Shown here one piece after another: positions 14,177-21,655 of a stretch of DNA of 22,366 nucleotides. The DNA lies in the NCBI GenBank assembly GCA_024636105.1, contig JAGXHO010000282.1, forward strand, positions 1 to 22,366, in the 5' to 3' direction. Under the pieces are notes generated by a model. The model was not told the DNA's origin. It was given only the letters and a program-made list of their open reading frames with translations, and did no database searches. A program made the position numbers and the translations under genes. The first letter of the stretch is position 1. Each line of letters opens with the position of its first letter. The DNA is from Trueperaceae bacterium (GTDB lineage: Bacteria; Deinococcota; Deinococci; Deinococcales; Trueperaceae).

Positions 14177-15328
14177 GTGGCGCGACGCACCCTCGGCATC
14201 GTGATGAACGGCGTGACCGGCCGCATGGGCCGCCACCAGCACCTCGAGCGCTCGATCCTCGCCCTCCGCGCCCAAGGGGGACTCGACCTGGGCGACGGCG
14301 ACGTGCTGTGGCCCGAACCCACGCTCGTGGGGCGCAACGAGGCGCGCCTGCGGGCGCTGGCCGAGGCCACCGGCGTCGAGCGCTGGACCACCGACCTGGG
14401 CGCGGCGCTCGCCGACCCCGCCCACCACGTCTACTTCGACGCCCAGGTGACGTCGGCGCGGGTGCCCGCGGTGCGCGCCGCCATCGCAGCGGGCAAGCAC
14501 GTCTACGTCGAGAAGCCGAGCGCGGAGACGCTCGCCGAGGCGCTCGATCTTGTGCGGCTCGCCGACGCCGCCGGCGTCAAGCACGGCGTCGTCCAGGACA
14601 AACTGTTCCTGCCGGGACTGCTGAAGCTGAAGCGGGTGCTCGACAGCGGCGTGCTCGGGCGCGTGCTCTCGGTGCGCGGCGAGTTCGGCTACTGGGTCTT
14701 CGAGGGCGATTGGCAGCCCGCGCAGCGGCCGTCCTGGAACTACCGCCGGGAGGACGGCGGCGGGATCATCCTCGACATGCTCCCCCACTGGCGCTACGTG
14801 CTCGACCACCTGTTCGGCGCCGTCCGGGCGGTCTCGTGCCTGGGCGCGACCCACGTGCCCGAACGCTGGGACGAGGCGGGGCGCCCGTACGCGGCCACCG
14901 CCGACGACGCCGCGTACGCCACCTTCGAGCTCGCCGGCGGCGTCGTCGCCACGATCAACGCCTCCTGGACCACGCGCGTGTACCGCGACGAACTCGTGGT
15001 GTTCCAGGTCGACGGCACCGAGGGGAGCGCCGTGGCCGGGCTCCGCACCTGCCGCGTGCAGCACCGCACGATGACGCCGCGGCCGATCTGGAACCCCGAC
15101 GTGGCGAACCCGTTCGACTTCCGCGCCGACTGGGCGACCGTGCCCGACAACGGCGCCTTCGAGAACGCCTTCAAGGTGCAATGGGAGCGCTTCCTCCGCC
15201 ACGTGGTCCAGGACGCGCCGTACGGGCAGACGCTGCTCGAGGGGGCCAAGGGGGTGCAGCTCGCTGAGCTCGGGCTCGAGTCGTGGCGCGAGCGCCGCTG
15301 GCTCGACGTCGCGGAGCTGCGGCCGTGA
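14177..15328 (+). CDS. Gfo/Idh/MocA-family oxidoreductase with NGVTGRMG cofactor loop (plus-strand operon)
   Basis: A 383-residue dehydrogenase. Its cofactor-binding loop GIVMNGVTGRMGRHQHL (7-23) differs from the classic GxGxxG and recalls the NGxTGRMG loop of dihydrodipicolinate reductase. EKP is at 112-114 (VYVEKP), and GGGIILDMLPHWRYVLDHLFG marks the substrate domain. It is about 40 residues longer than the other Gfo/Idh protein in the window and clearly not a recent duplicate. GTG at 14177 is chosen because GGAGGA lies 6-8 nt upstream. Its stop overlaps the GTG of the DUF993 gene (GTGA). I recall this type with DUF993 and isomerase genes in actinobacterial clusters, suggesting a conserved pathway of unknown substrate. 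Confidence 0.93.
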   Translation: MARRTLGIVMNGVTGRMGRHQHLERSILALRAQGGLDLGDGDVLWPEPTLVGRNEARLRALAEATGVERWTTDLGAALADPAHHVYFDAQVTSARVPAVRAAIAAGKHVYVEKPSAETLAEALDLVRLADAAGVKHGVVQDKLFLPGLLKLKRVLDSGVLGRVLSVRGEFGYWVFEGDWQPAQRPSWNYRREDGGGIILDMLPHWRYVLDHLFGAVRAVSCLGATHVPERWDEAGRPYAATADDAAYATFELAGGVVATINASWTTRVYRDELVVFQVDGTEGSAVAGLRTCRVQHRTMTPRPIWNPDVANPFDFRADWATVPDNGAFENAFKVQWERFLRHVVQDAPYGQTLLEGAKGVQLAELGLESWRERRWLDVAELRP

Positions 15329-16494
15329 GCGCCGAGCTCACCCTGCCCCGCGCCGACGGCCGCCTGGAGCGCTACCGGATGGGGGCGCCGGGTGCCTTCA
15401 CGCGGCCGACCGCACCGCTCACCAGCCGCCGGCTGTACGCCGCGGCCCACGTGGTCGCCGATCCGCTCACCGCGAGCGTCGGCGCCCGCGACCTCGACTG
15501 GGACGCCACCCTCGCCTTCCGCCAGCACCTGTGGAGCTGGGGGCTGGGGGTGGCCGACGCGATGGACACCGCGCAGCGCGGGATGGGGCTCGACTACCCG
15601 ACCACCCGCGAGCTGATCGAGCGCAGCGCCGCCGCGGCGCGGGCCGTGGGCGGCGCGCTCGTCTGCGGCGCCGGCACCGACCAGCTCCCCGCCGGGAGCC
15701 CGGCGACGCTCGACCAGGTCACCGCCGCGTACCTCGAACAGGCGCACCACGTCGCGGCGCAGGGCGCCGGCGTCGTCTTGATGGCCAGCCGCCACCTCAC
15801 GGCCGCCGCCCGTGGCCCCGACGACTACCGCCGCGTTTACGACCGGGTGCTCGCCGAGCTCGACGGACCGGTGCTGATCCACTGGCTCGGCCCCATGTTC
15901 GACCCAGCGTTGACCGGCTACTGGGGCGACGACGACCTCGACCGCGCGACCGACGTCTGCCTGGCGCTGCTGCACGACCACGCGGCCAAGATCGACGGCA
16001 TCAAGCTCTCGCTCCTCGACCGCGAGCGCGAGCTCCACCTGCGCCACCGCCTGCCGGAGGGCGTGCGGATGTACACCGGCGACGACTTCCATTACGACGA
16101 GCTGATCCTCGGCGACGCCGACGGCCGCGGCCCGCACCACAGCGACGCGCTGCTCGGCATCTTCGACGCGATCGCGCCGGCCGCCTCGGCGGCGGTCCAG
16201 GCGCTCGATGCCGGCGACGTCGCTGGCTACCGCGCGCTGCTCGCGCCGACGCTGCCGCTCGCGCGCCACGTGTTCGGCGCCCCCACCTTCCACTACAAGA
16301 CCGGCATCGTCTTCCTCGCCTACCTCGCCGGCCACCAGAACCACTTCCGGATGCTCGGCGGGCTCGAGAGCGCACGCTCGGTGGCCCACTTGGCCGAGGC
16401 CTTCGGGCTCGCCGACCGCGCCGGGCTGTTCCCCGACCCCGATCGGGCGGCGGCCCGGATGCGCGCGGTGCTCGCCCTCGCGGGGATCGCGTGA
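15325..16494 (+). CDS. DUF993 family protein (DapA-like TIM barrel)
   Basis: A 389-residue protein of the DUF993 family, recognised from RDLDWDATLAFRQHLWSWGL (55-74) and ADAMDTAQRGMGLDY (77-91). The family belongs to the DapA/aldolase class of TIM barrels. Lys227 in DGIKLSLLD resembles the GIKxS Schiff-base lysine of DapA, while the strand that normally bears the catalytic Tyr reads PVLIHWLGP with His186 in its place. A pyruvate- or keto-acid-type aldolase or dehydratase reaction is therefore inferred but unproven. GTG at 15325 overlaps the preceding stop (GTGA), and its own stop overlaps the next GTG in the same way, so three genes are translationally coupled. The longer open frame from 15283 lies inside the preceding gene. 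Confidence 0.9.
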   Translation: MSAELTLPRADGRLERYRMGAPGAFTRPTAPLTSRRLYAAAHVVADPLTASVGARDLDWDATLAFRQHLWSWGLGVADAMDTAQRGMGLDYPTTRELIERSAAAARAVGGALVCGAGTDQLPAGSPATLDQVTAAYLEQAHHVAAQGAGVVLMASRHLTAAARGPDDYRRVYDRVLAELDGPVLIHWLGPMFDPALTGYWGDDDLDRATDVCLALLHDHAAKIDGIKLSLLDRERELHLRHRLPEGVRMYTGDDFHYDELILGDADGRGPHHSDALLGIFDAIAPAASAAVQALDAGDVAGYRALLAPTLPLARHVFGAPTFHYKTGIVFLAYLAGHQNHFRMLGGLESARSVAHLAEAFGLADRAGLFPDPDRAAARMRAVLALAGIA

Positions 16495-17315
16495 ACGCCG
16501 ACGGGCTCGCGCGCCTGAGCCTCAACCAAGCGACCGTGCAGCGCTGGAGCGCGCTCGAGGCGATCGACGGCTGCGCCCGGCACGGCATCGGCTTCGTAGG
16601 CCTGTGGCGCGACAAGGTCGCCGCGGACGGCGCAGCAGCCGTGCGCACGCGCTTGGACGCCACCGGCGTCGCGGCCTCGAGCCTCTGCCGCGGCGGCTTC
16701 TTCCCGGCGGCCACCGCGATCGCGCGCGCCGAGCGCCTGGACGACAACCGCCGTGCGGTCGACGAGGCGGCAGCGCTGGGTACCGACCTGCTCGTGCTCG
16801 TGTGCGGGGGGATGGTGGGGCGCGACCTGGAGGGCTCGCGCGCGATGGTCGAGGCGGGCGTCGCCGAGCTCGCCCCCTTCGCGGCGGATCGCGGCGTGCG
16901 GCTGGGGATCGAACCGCTGCACCCGATGTTCGCGGCCGACCGCTCGGTGATCACCGGGCTCGAGCAGGCGCTGGCGCTCGCGGCGCGCCTCGCCGCGCCG
17001 AACGTGGGCGTGGTGGTCGACGCGTACCACGTGTGGTGGGAACCGGGCGTGCACGAGCGGCTGCGCGCCGCGGGCGACGCGGTCTTCGCCTTCCACGTCG
17101 ACGACTGGATCGTGCCGCTGCCCGATCCGCTGCTGGGGCGCGGGATGATGGGCGACGGCGTCATCGACCTGCGCGCCCTGAGCCGCAGCGTGGACGCGGC
17201 GGGTTACGCCGGACCCATCGAGGTCGAGATCTTCAACCGCGCGATCTGGGACGCACCCGGCGACGAGGTGCTGGCGACCGTCCGCGAGCGCTTCGTCGCC
17301 CACGTCCTCGAGTAG
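16491..17315 (+). CDS. TIM-barrel sugar phosphate isomerase/epimerase (plus-strand operon)
   Basis: A 274-residue xylose isomerase-like TIM barrel. The N-terminal LSLNQATVQRWSALEA and the SSLCRGGFF segment (63-71) typify the subgroup that accompanies DUF993 genes. Candidate metal ligands are E141 (GIEPLHPM), D177 with H180 (VVDAYHVWW), H202 (FHVDDW) and E246 (EVEIF). GTG at 16491 overlaps the DUF993 stop (GTGA), so it is coupled to it; the open frame running back to 15531 is a shadow. The stop is only 6 bp from that of the opposing operon. It probably isomerises or epimerises the substrate or product of the adjacent dehydrogenase and DUF993 enzyme. Confidence 0.92.
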   Translation: MNADGLARLSLNQATVQRWSALEAIDGCARHGIGFVGLWRDKVAADGAAAVRTRLDATGVAASSLCRGGFFPAATAIARAERLDDNRRAVDEAAALGTDLLVLVCGGMVGRDLEGSRAMVEAGVAELAPFAADRGVRLGIEPLHPMFAADRSVITGLEQALALAARLAAPNVGVVVDAYHVWWEPGVHERLRAAGDAVFAFHVDDWIVPLPDPLLGRGMMGDGVIDLRALSRSVDAAGYAGPIEVEIFNRAIWDAPGDEVLATVRERFVAHVLE

Positions 17316-17321
17316 GGCCGC

Positions 17322-18203
17322 TCAGCGCCCGGCGAGCCCCTCCTCGACGCCGCGCAGGTAGCCGATCGCGCGGGCGGCGGTGGTCGGGCCGTCGGGCTCG
17401 TACGCGAACGGTTCGACGCCGACGTCGCCCGCGTAGTCGGCTGCCGCCAGGGCCGCGAGCACCGGCGCGAAGCGGTCGTCGCCCTGACCGGGGGCGCGGC
17501 CGTTCGTGTCGTTGACGTGGACGTGGCGCACCAGGCCGGTCGGGACGTGCCGCGCGATGAGCGCCTCGACCGGCTCGGGGTCGCTCAGGCGCGCGGCGCG
17601 GCAGTCGATCATCGTGCGCAGCGCCGGTCGGCCAACCGCCTCGACGATCGCGATCGCCTCGGCGACGCTGGTGACGAACTCGGTTTCGCGCCGCGACAGC
17701 GGCTCGATGCAGTAGGTCACGCCGGCGGCCGCGGCGGCCTCGCCCGCCCACGCGAAGGCCTCGGTGGCGCGCGCGACCGCGTCCTCGCGTGCGGCCCCGC
17801 CGGCGGGCAGCTCGCGCTGCTTCGGCGAACCGTGCACCAAGACGGTAGCGCCCAGGTCGGCGGCGAGGCCGACCAAGCGCTCGATCGCGTCCCGCGTGGC
17901 GGCGCGCACGCCGGGGTCGGCGCTCGTGATCGACAGCCCCTCGGGGGCGAGCAGGAGCCAGTGGAGCGCACCGATGCGGATGCCCGCGTCGGCCGCCGCC
18001 CGCCGCACCTCGGCTCGGCGCGCGGCGGGCAGCCGCTGCGGCTCCGGGCCGAGGGTGAACGGGGCGATCTCGAGCCCGGCGTAGCCGAGGCCGGCGGCGA
18101 GGGCGCACTGGGCCGCGAGGTCGAGGTCGCGGACGACTTCGTTGCAGAGCAGGAAGCGCGTCGGCTCGACCCCATCGCGCGTGCCGTCGGCTGGCGCGCT
18201 CAT
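17322..18203 (-). CDS. TIM-barrel sugar phosphate isomerase/epimerase (end of tct operon)
   Basis: A third, distinct xylose isomerase-like TIM barrel, 293 residues. Candidate metal ligands: E167 (CIEPLSRRETEF), D200 (TMIDCRAA), H229 (VRHVHVNDTNG) and E264 (GVEPFAYEPDG). The HVHVNDTNG-APGQGD signature is common among sugar epimerases related to tagatose/psicose 3-epimerase and inosose enzymes. The ATG at 18203 overlaps the tctA stop in an ATGA junction, so it is co-translated with a carboxylate transporter; this suggests it acts on the imported compound. The frame extends upstream to 18530 within tctA, which is a shadow. Substrate unknown. Confidence 0.91.
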   Translation of the reverse strand: MSAPADGTRDGVEPTRFLLCNEVVRDLDLAAQCALAAGLGYAGLEIAPFTLGPEPQRLPAARRAEVRRAAADAGIRIGALHWLLLAPEGLSITSADPGVRAATRDAIERLVGLAADLGATVLVHGSPKQRELPAGGAAREDAVARATEAFAWAGEAAAAAGVTYCIEPLSRRETEFVTSVAEAIAIVEAVGRPALRTMIDCRAARLSDPEPVEALIARHVPTGLVRHVHVNDTNGRAPGQGDDRFAPVLAALAAADYAGDVGVEPFAYEPDGPTTAARAIGYLRGVEEGLAGR

Positions 18204-19726
18204 GGCTGCGCTCGACCGCGACCGAACAGCCGCGCGCCCAGCGCCTTGAGCCCCTTGCCGACCGTGGCGCTGCCGAGCATGAAGGTGATCAGGATGATCA
18301 CCCACAGCACCAGGCTGATCGGGCGCGTGAAGAAGGGCGTCAGGCTGCCGTCGGAGAGGACCAGCCCCCGCCGCAGGTTGACGTCGAGGATCGGCCCGAG
18401 CACCACGCCGAGCACCAGCGGCGCCATCGGGAACCCGAGCAGGCGCAGCCCGAAGCCGAGCACGCCGAAGCCAAGCATCACCCAGACGTCGAACACCCGG
18501 CTGGCGATGGCGAAGGCGCCGATCGTGCACAGCACGAAGATGACCGGCATCAGCCGGATGTGCGACACGCGCAGCACCAGCAGCATCGGCTTGGTGAGCA
18601 GCAGGCCGAACACCAGGATCGCCACGCTGGCGTAGAAGATCATCGCCGTCACCTCGAAGATGAACGACGGGTTCTCGATCATGATCAGCGGCCCCGGGCG
18701 CACGCCGTGGATGAAGAGCGCGGCCAGCAGGACGGCCGCCGGCGCCGAGCCGGGGATGGCGAGCGTGAGAACCGGGATGATCGCGCCCGGAACCGCGGCG
18801 CTGTTGCCCGTCTCGGCGCTCATCAGCCCCTCGACCGACCCCTTCCCGTACTCCTCTTTGTTCTTACTCGTGTTGCGGGCGACCGCGTACGAGACCCACG
18901 CGCCCATGTCCTCGCCGACGCCGGGCACCAGCCCCATGAAGGTGCCGATGACGCCCGAGCGGATGATGGTGACCCAGTGCTTGAGCACGGCGCCGATGCG
19001 CGGGATGACCGAACCGGCGGCGTTCTTGACCGACTCGTAGGCGGGGTTCTTCATCACCCACAGGATCTCGGTGAAGCCGAAGACCCCCACCAGCACCGGG
19101 AGGAGGCCGAAGCCCCCCGCCAGGTCGATGCTGCCGTAGGAGAAGCGGGCGTAGGCGTAGATGCCCTCCTGCCCCACCATCGCGACCAGGAGGCCGAAGA
19201 AGCCGGCGATCCAACCCTTGAGCGGGTCGTCCATGCCGGTCAGGCGGCCCGAGATGACGACGCCGAACACGGCGAGCCAGAAGAACTCGTAGGACTGGAA
19301 GCCGAGCGCAGCCTCGGCGAGCAGCGGCGCGAAGATGGCCAGCGCCAGCATCCCCACCAGGGTGCCGAGGAACGACCCGGCGGTGGCGATGCCCATGGCC
19401 TCACCGGCGCGCCCGCTGCGGGCGAGCGGGAAACCGTCGAGGGCGGTGGCGGCGTTGGCGGGCGTGCCGGGGATGTTCAGCAAGATAGCGCTGCGGCTGC
19501 CACCGTAGATGGCGCCGACGTACGTCGCCACCAGGATCAGTACGGCGTCGCCGGCCGCGAGCTTGAAGGTCAGGGTCGTGAGCAAGGCGAGCCCGAGGGT
19601 GGCGGTGAGGCCGGGCAGCATCCCCACGGCGATCCCGAGGAGGGTGGCCCAGGCCACGTTGAAGAGCGTGCCTGGCGTAAAGAGGTCGGCCAGCGCGGTC
19701 GCGAAGTACCCGAGTCCGTCCAGCAT
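18200..19726 (-). CDS. tctA: Tripartite tricarboxylate transporter, large membrane subunit TctA
   Basis: A 508-residue integral membrane protein, the translocating subunit of the TctABC family, which uses an ion gradient rather than ATP. Diagnostic motifs are GMLPGLTATLGLALL (35-49) and GAIYGGSRSAILLNIPGTPA (71-90) followed by DGFPLARSGRAGEAMG; the second half carries the paired repeat MGLVPGVGEDMGAWVSYA with NSAAVPGAIIPVLTLAIPGS. About ten to twelve hydrophobic segments are present. The ATG at 19726 follows an AGGA by 5-6 nt and lies 7 bp after tctB. Known substrates in the family include citrate, tartrate, terephthalate and other carboxylates; here sugar-enzyme neighbours point to a sugar acid. 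Confidence 0.95.
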   Translation of the reverse strand: MLDGLGYFATALADLFTPGTLFNVAWATLLGIAVGMLPGLTATLGLALLTTLTFKLAAGDAVLILVATYVGAIYGGSRSAILLNIPGTPANAATALDGFPLARSGRAGEAMGIATAGSFLGTLVGMLALAIFAPLLAEAALGFQSYEFFWLAVFGVVISGRLTGMDDPLKGWIAGFFGLLVAMVGQEGIYAYARFSYGSIDLAGGFGLLPVLVGVFGFTEILWVMKNPAYESVKNAAGSVIPRIGAVLKHWVTIIRSGVIGTFMGLVPGVGEDMGAWVSYAVARNTSKNKEEYGKGSVEGLMSAETGNSAAVPGAIIPVLTLAIPGSAPAAVLLAALFIHGVRPGPLIMIENPSFIFEVTAMIFYASVAILVFGLLLTKPMLLVLRVSHIRLMPVIFVLCTIGAFAIASRVFDVWVMLGFGVLGFGLRLLGFPMAPLVLGVVLGPILDVNLRRGLVLSDGSLTPFFTRPISLVLWVIILITFMLGSATVGKGLKALGARLFGRGRAQP

Positions 19727-19733
19727 CAGGGTC

Positions 19734-20237
19734 CTAAGGGAGCGTCACGAGGAAGACGCGTTGGAAGACGAAGGTGACGGCCGCCGACACGAGCACGGCC
19801 TCGACGAGCGCGGTGCCGCCGACGCGCGCGAGCGCGGCTGCGCCCGCACCGGCCGCGAACCGTGGGCGCCATTCGAAGACGAGCAGGAAGGCCCACACGA
19901 AGAGCCCGGTGGCGAGCCAGAACGGCAGGTTGCCGACCAACAGGCCGCCGTAGCCGAGCGTGAGCCCCAGGGTGAACAGCACCCGCGGGACGCTGCCGGG
20001 CTCGTCGCCCGCAGCCGTCGTCGGCACCGCCTCGTGGCGACGCCACGCGATCGCGGTGCGCAGGAGCATCAGCACGCCGAAGATGGCGAGGATCACGCCC
20101 AGGAAGCCCGGCACGATGCCGGGCACGGTGTAGGGGTTGATGCCGAGGTGGCCGTAGCGCGGCATCCGCAGCGCCTCGGCGACCACGCCCGCCCCGAACG
20201 CGATCAGCACGAGCGACGTGAACAGGTCTCTACGCAC
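19734..20237 (-). CDS. tctB: Tripartite tricarboxylate transporter, small membrane subunit TctB
   Basis: A 167-residue protein with four hydrophobic segments (about 5-22, 42-62, 85-120 and 140-160), matching the TctB family in size and layout; the short inner-loop linker is charged (AWRRHEA). It forms the membrane complex with TctA. The start is uncertain: GTG at 20237 gives the family-like N-terminus RRDLFTSLVLIAFG, but has no ribosome binding site of its own. An ideal AGGAGG 8 nt before an ATG at 20259 instead drives a nine-codon frame whose TAG overlaps this GTG. Either translation is coupled to that mini-ORF or a one-base error hides a longer N-terminus. Confidence 0.88.
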   Translation of the reverse strand: MRRDLFTSLVLIAFGAGVVAEALRMPRYGHLGINPYTVPGIVPGFLGVILAIFGVLMLLRTAIAWRRHEAVPTTAAGDEPGSVPRVLFTLGLTLGYGGLLVGNLPFWLATGLFVWAFLLVFEWRPRFAAGAGAAALARVGGTALVEAVLVSAAVTFVFQRVFLVTLP

Positions 20238-20259
20238 GGCTGCCGGTCGGCTTGCGCAT
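20230..20259 (-). CDS. Nine-residue mini-ORF overlapping the tctB start
   Basis: ATG at 20259 with AGGAGG at 20268-20273 (8-nt spacing, the best ribosome binding site in this operon) encodes MRKPTGSRA and stops at TAG 20230-20232. The TAG overlaps the tctB GTG within the eight bases GTGCGTAG. It may deliver ribosomes to tctB by reinitiation, or be the true tctB start broken by a one-base change. Whether a peptide is made is unknown. Confidence 0.4.
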   Translation of the reverse strand: MRKPTGSRA

Positions 20260-20279
20260 GCAAATCGCCTCCTGGGTGC

Positions 20280-20309
20280 GGGGCCGCGGCCGATCCGGCC
20301 GACGGCCCC
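20280..20309 (-). repeat. GC-rich hairpin between tctC and tctB
   Basis: Arms GGGGCCG/CGGCCCC (7 bp) and CGGCC/GGCCG (5 bp), with one bulged base and a 5-nt loop, form a stem in the tctC-tctB gap just before the AGGAGG. No T-tract follows, so it is more likely an mRNA stabiliser or partial attenuator than a full terminator. It occupies the same position as the palindrome at 868-901 in the peptide-uptake operon. Confidence 0.65.
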
Positions 20310-20335
20310 GCTCGGATCTTACGGACGCTCTCGGG

Positions 20336-21340
20336 TTACGGGCGCTCGATGCCGACGGTGGACGGGTCCACCATGGCCTTGCCGCCGTCGAACAGGATCC
20401 ATGCGTTCTGCTGCACCATCGGCAGCGCGCGGACCTCGGCGTCGGCGCCGTAGAACGGGGTGAACTGCGCCCCGCGCTCGGATGCGTAGCGCTGCAGCGC
20501 CTCGGAGTTGGCGATCTCGTTTTCCCAGACCATGTCGAAGGTCTGCACGCACGCTTCGGGCACGCCCTTCGGCACCCAGATGCCGAAGTAGTTGGTCGGG
20601 ATCTCGAGGCCGGAGAGCCAATCGGTGATCGCGGGGATCGTGCCGAAACCGTCGAGCTCGAGCGGGGTCTCGCTTACGACCGCGAGCGGGCGGATGCGGC
20701 CGCCGCGGATCATCTCGGCCTGCTCGACCGCGAGCTGGGTGGTCACCTGGGTCTCGCCACCGACGGTGGCGATGACCGCGGGGTTGCCGCCGTCGTACGT
20801 GACGTGGCGGTAGGTGACGCCGGTCGCCTCGGCGATGAGCTCCATCGCGTTGTGGCCGCCCGAGGACTGACCGGCGGTCGCGACCGAGATCTGGCCCGGC
20901 TCGGCGATCATGGCGTCGATCAGCTGCTGGAAGTCCTGGTACGGACCGTTGGCGTTGACGCCCACGACGGCGGTGTTGGCGACGGTCAGGTAGAGATGCC
21001 AGTCGGCGAGCGAGGTCTGGAGCATGTCGAGCACGACGTACGTGCCGAGGTCGCTGGCGGCGCCGGCGGTCCAGGTGTAGCAGTCCTTGGCGGCCGTCAA
21101 TGCGTTGCTGGTGCCGATGGAGCCGGAGGCGCCGGGCTGGTTGACCACCACGAACGGCTGGCCGAGCGCGGCTTCGAGCTCGGCGGCGGCGATGCGCGCC
21201 ATCGAATCGGTCGAGCCGCCGGCCGCCCAGGGGACGATGATCGTGACCGGGCGCTCGGGGGTCCAGGGGTAGTCCTGAGCGAGGCCGAAGGCCGAGACGA
21301 AGACGGCCAGGGCGAAAACGAACGTGAGGAAGCGCTTCAC
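20336..21340 (-). CDS. tctC: Tripartite tricarboxylate transporter substrate-binding protein TctC (Bug family)
   Basis: A 334-residue secreted binding protein. GTG at 21340 is chosen because AAGGAG lies 8 nt upstream and it gives a clean Sec signal peptide (1-21, VKRFLT, hydrophobic core, FGLA|Q). The mature part has the Bug-family pattern RPVTIIVPWAAGGSTDSMAR, QPFVVVNQPGASGSIGTS, and ISVATAGQSSGGHNAMELIA followed by VTYDGGNPAVIATVGGE. Two cysteines (KDCYTW and PEACVQ) could form a disulfide. Bug proteins bind carboxylates through backbone contacts, so the ligand is not readable from sequence. First gene of the tctC-tctB-tctA-isomerase operon. An upstream extension to 21493 lacks signal-peptide features. 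Confidence 0.94.
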   Translation of the reverse strand: MKRFLTFVFALAVFVSAFGLAQDYPWTPERPVTIIVPWAAGGSTDSMARIAAAELEAALGQPFVVVNQPGASGSIGTSNALTAAKDCYTWTAGAASDLGTYVVLDMLQTSLADWHLYLTVANTAVVGVNANGPYQDFQQLIDAMIAEPGQISVATAGQSSGGHNAMELIAEATGVTYRHVTYDGGNPAVIATVGGETQVTTQLAVEQAEMIRGGRIRPLAVVSETPLELDGFGTIPAITDWLSGLEIPTNYFGIWVPKGVPEACVQTFDMVWENEIANSEALQRYASERGAQFTPFYGADAEVRALPMVQQNAWILFDGGKAMVDPSTVGIERP

Positions 21341-21655
21341 AAGGGGTACTCCTTCGCGAGACGGTCGGTGAACGGTTCCGCGGCCGAGCGGCCGTGCGCG
21401 AACCGAGCCCTGCGGGCCAAGGCATAGAGGTCGTGCCTCCCGAAGCCTCCTCTCTGCAGCGAGGTGCGCGCCGCGCGTCCGCGCCGACGCCATGTCGGGC
21501 CCGGAACGGTGTGCCTCGCTACGATCTCGAACGAACCGTGCGCAGTCTACCGCGGGCCGCCCGGGCCCGGGCAGCGGCGCGCGGTAGGCTCAACACCCAC
21601 CCAGGACCGCGCCGCGGCCACGACCACGCCGCGGCCCCCCACGAAGGAGCCCGCG
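21341..21655. promoter_or_regulatory. Divergent intergenic region between tctC and the PfkB-type kinase
   Basis: This 315-bp stretch has no convincing gene. Possible -10 boxes are TAGGCT at 21585-21590 (plus strand, toward the kinase) and TAGACT on the minus strand (21544-21549, toward tctC); TACGAT at 21520-21525 is another on the plus strand. No matching -35 boxes and no strong operator palindrome were found; CGGCCG-AG-CGGCCG in the tctC leader (around 21381-21394) is self-complementary but may be chance. Confidence 0.4.

Noticed and set aside
14794..16389. Minus-strand open frame (531 codons) opposite the Gfo/Idh and DUF993 genes
   Set aside because: Spans two coupled plus-strand genes with strong family motifs; no motif of its own.
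10972..18203. The three TIM-barrel isomerases, or the two Gfo/Idh proteins, as recent gene duplications
   Set aside because: Protein sequences share only the family ligand motifs and differ throughout in length and loop sequence.
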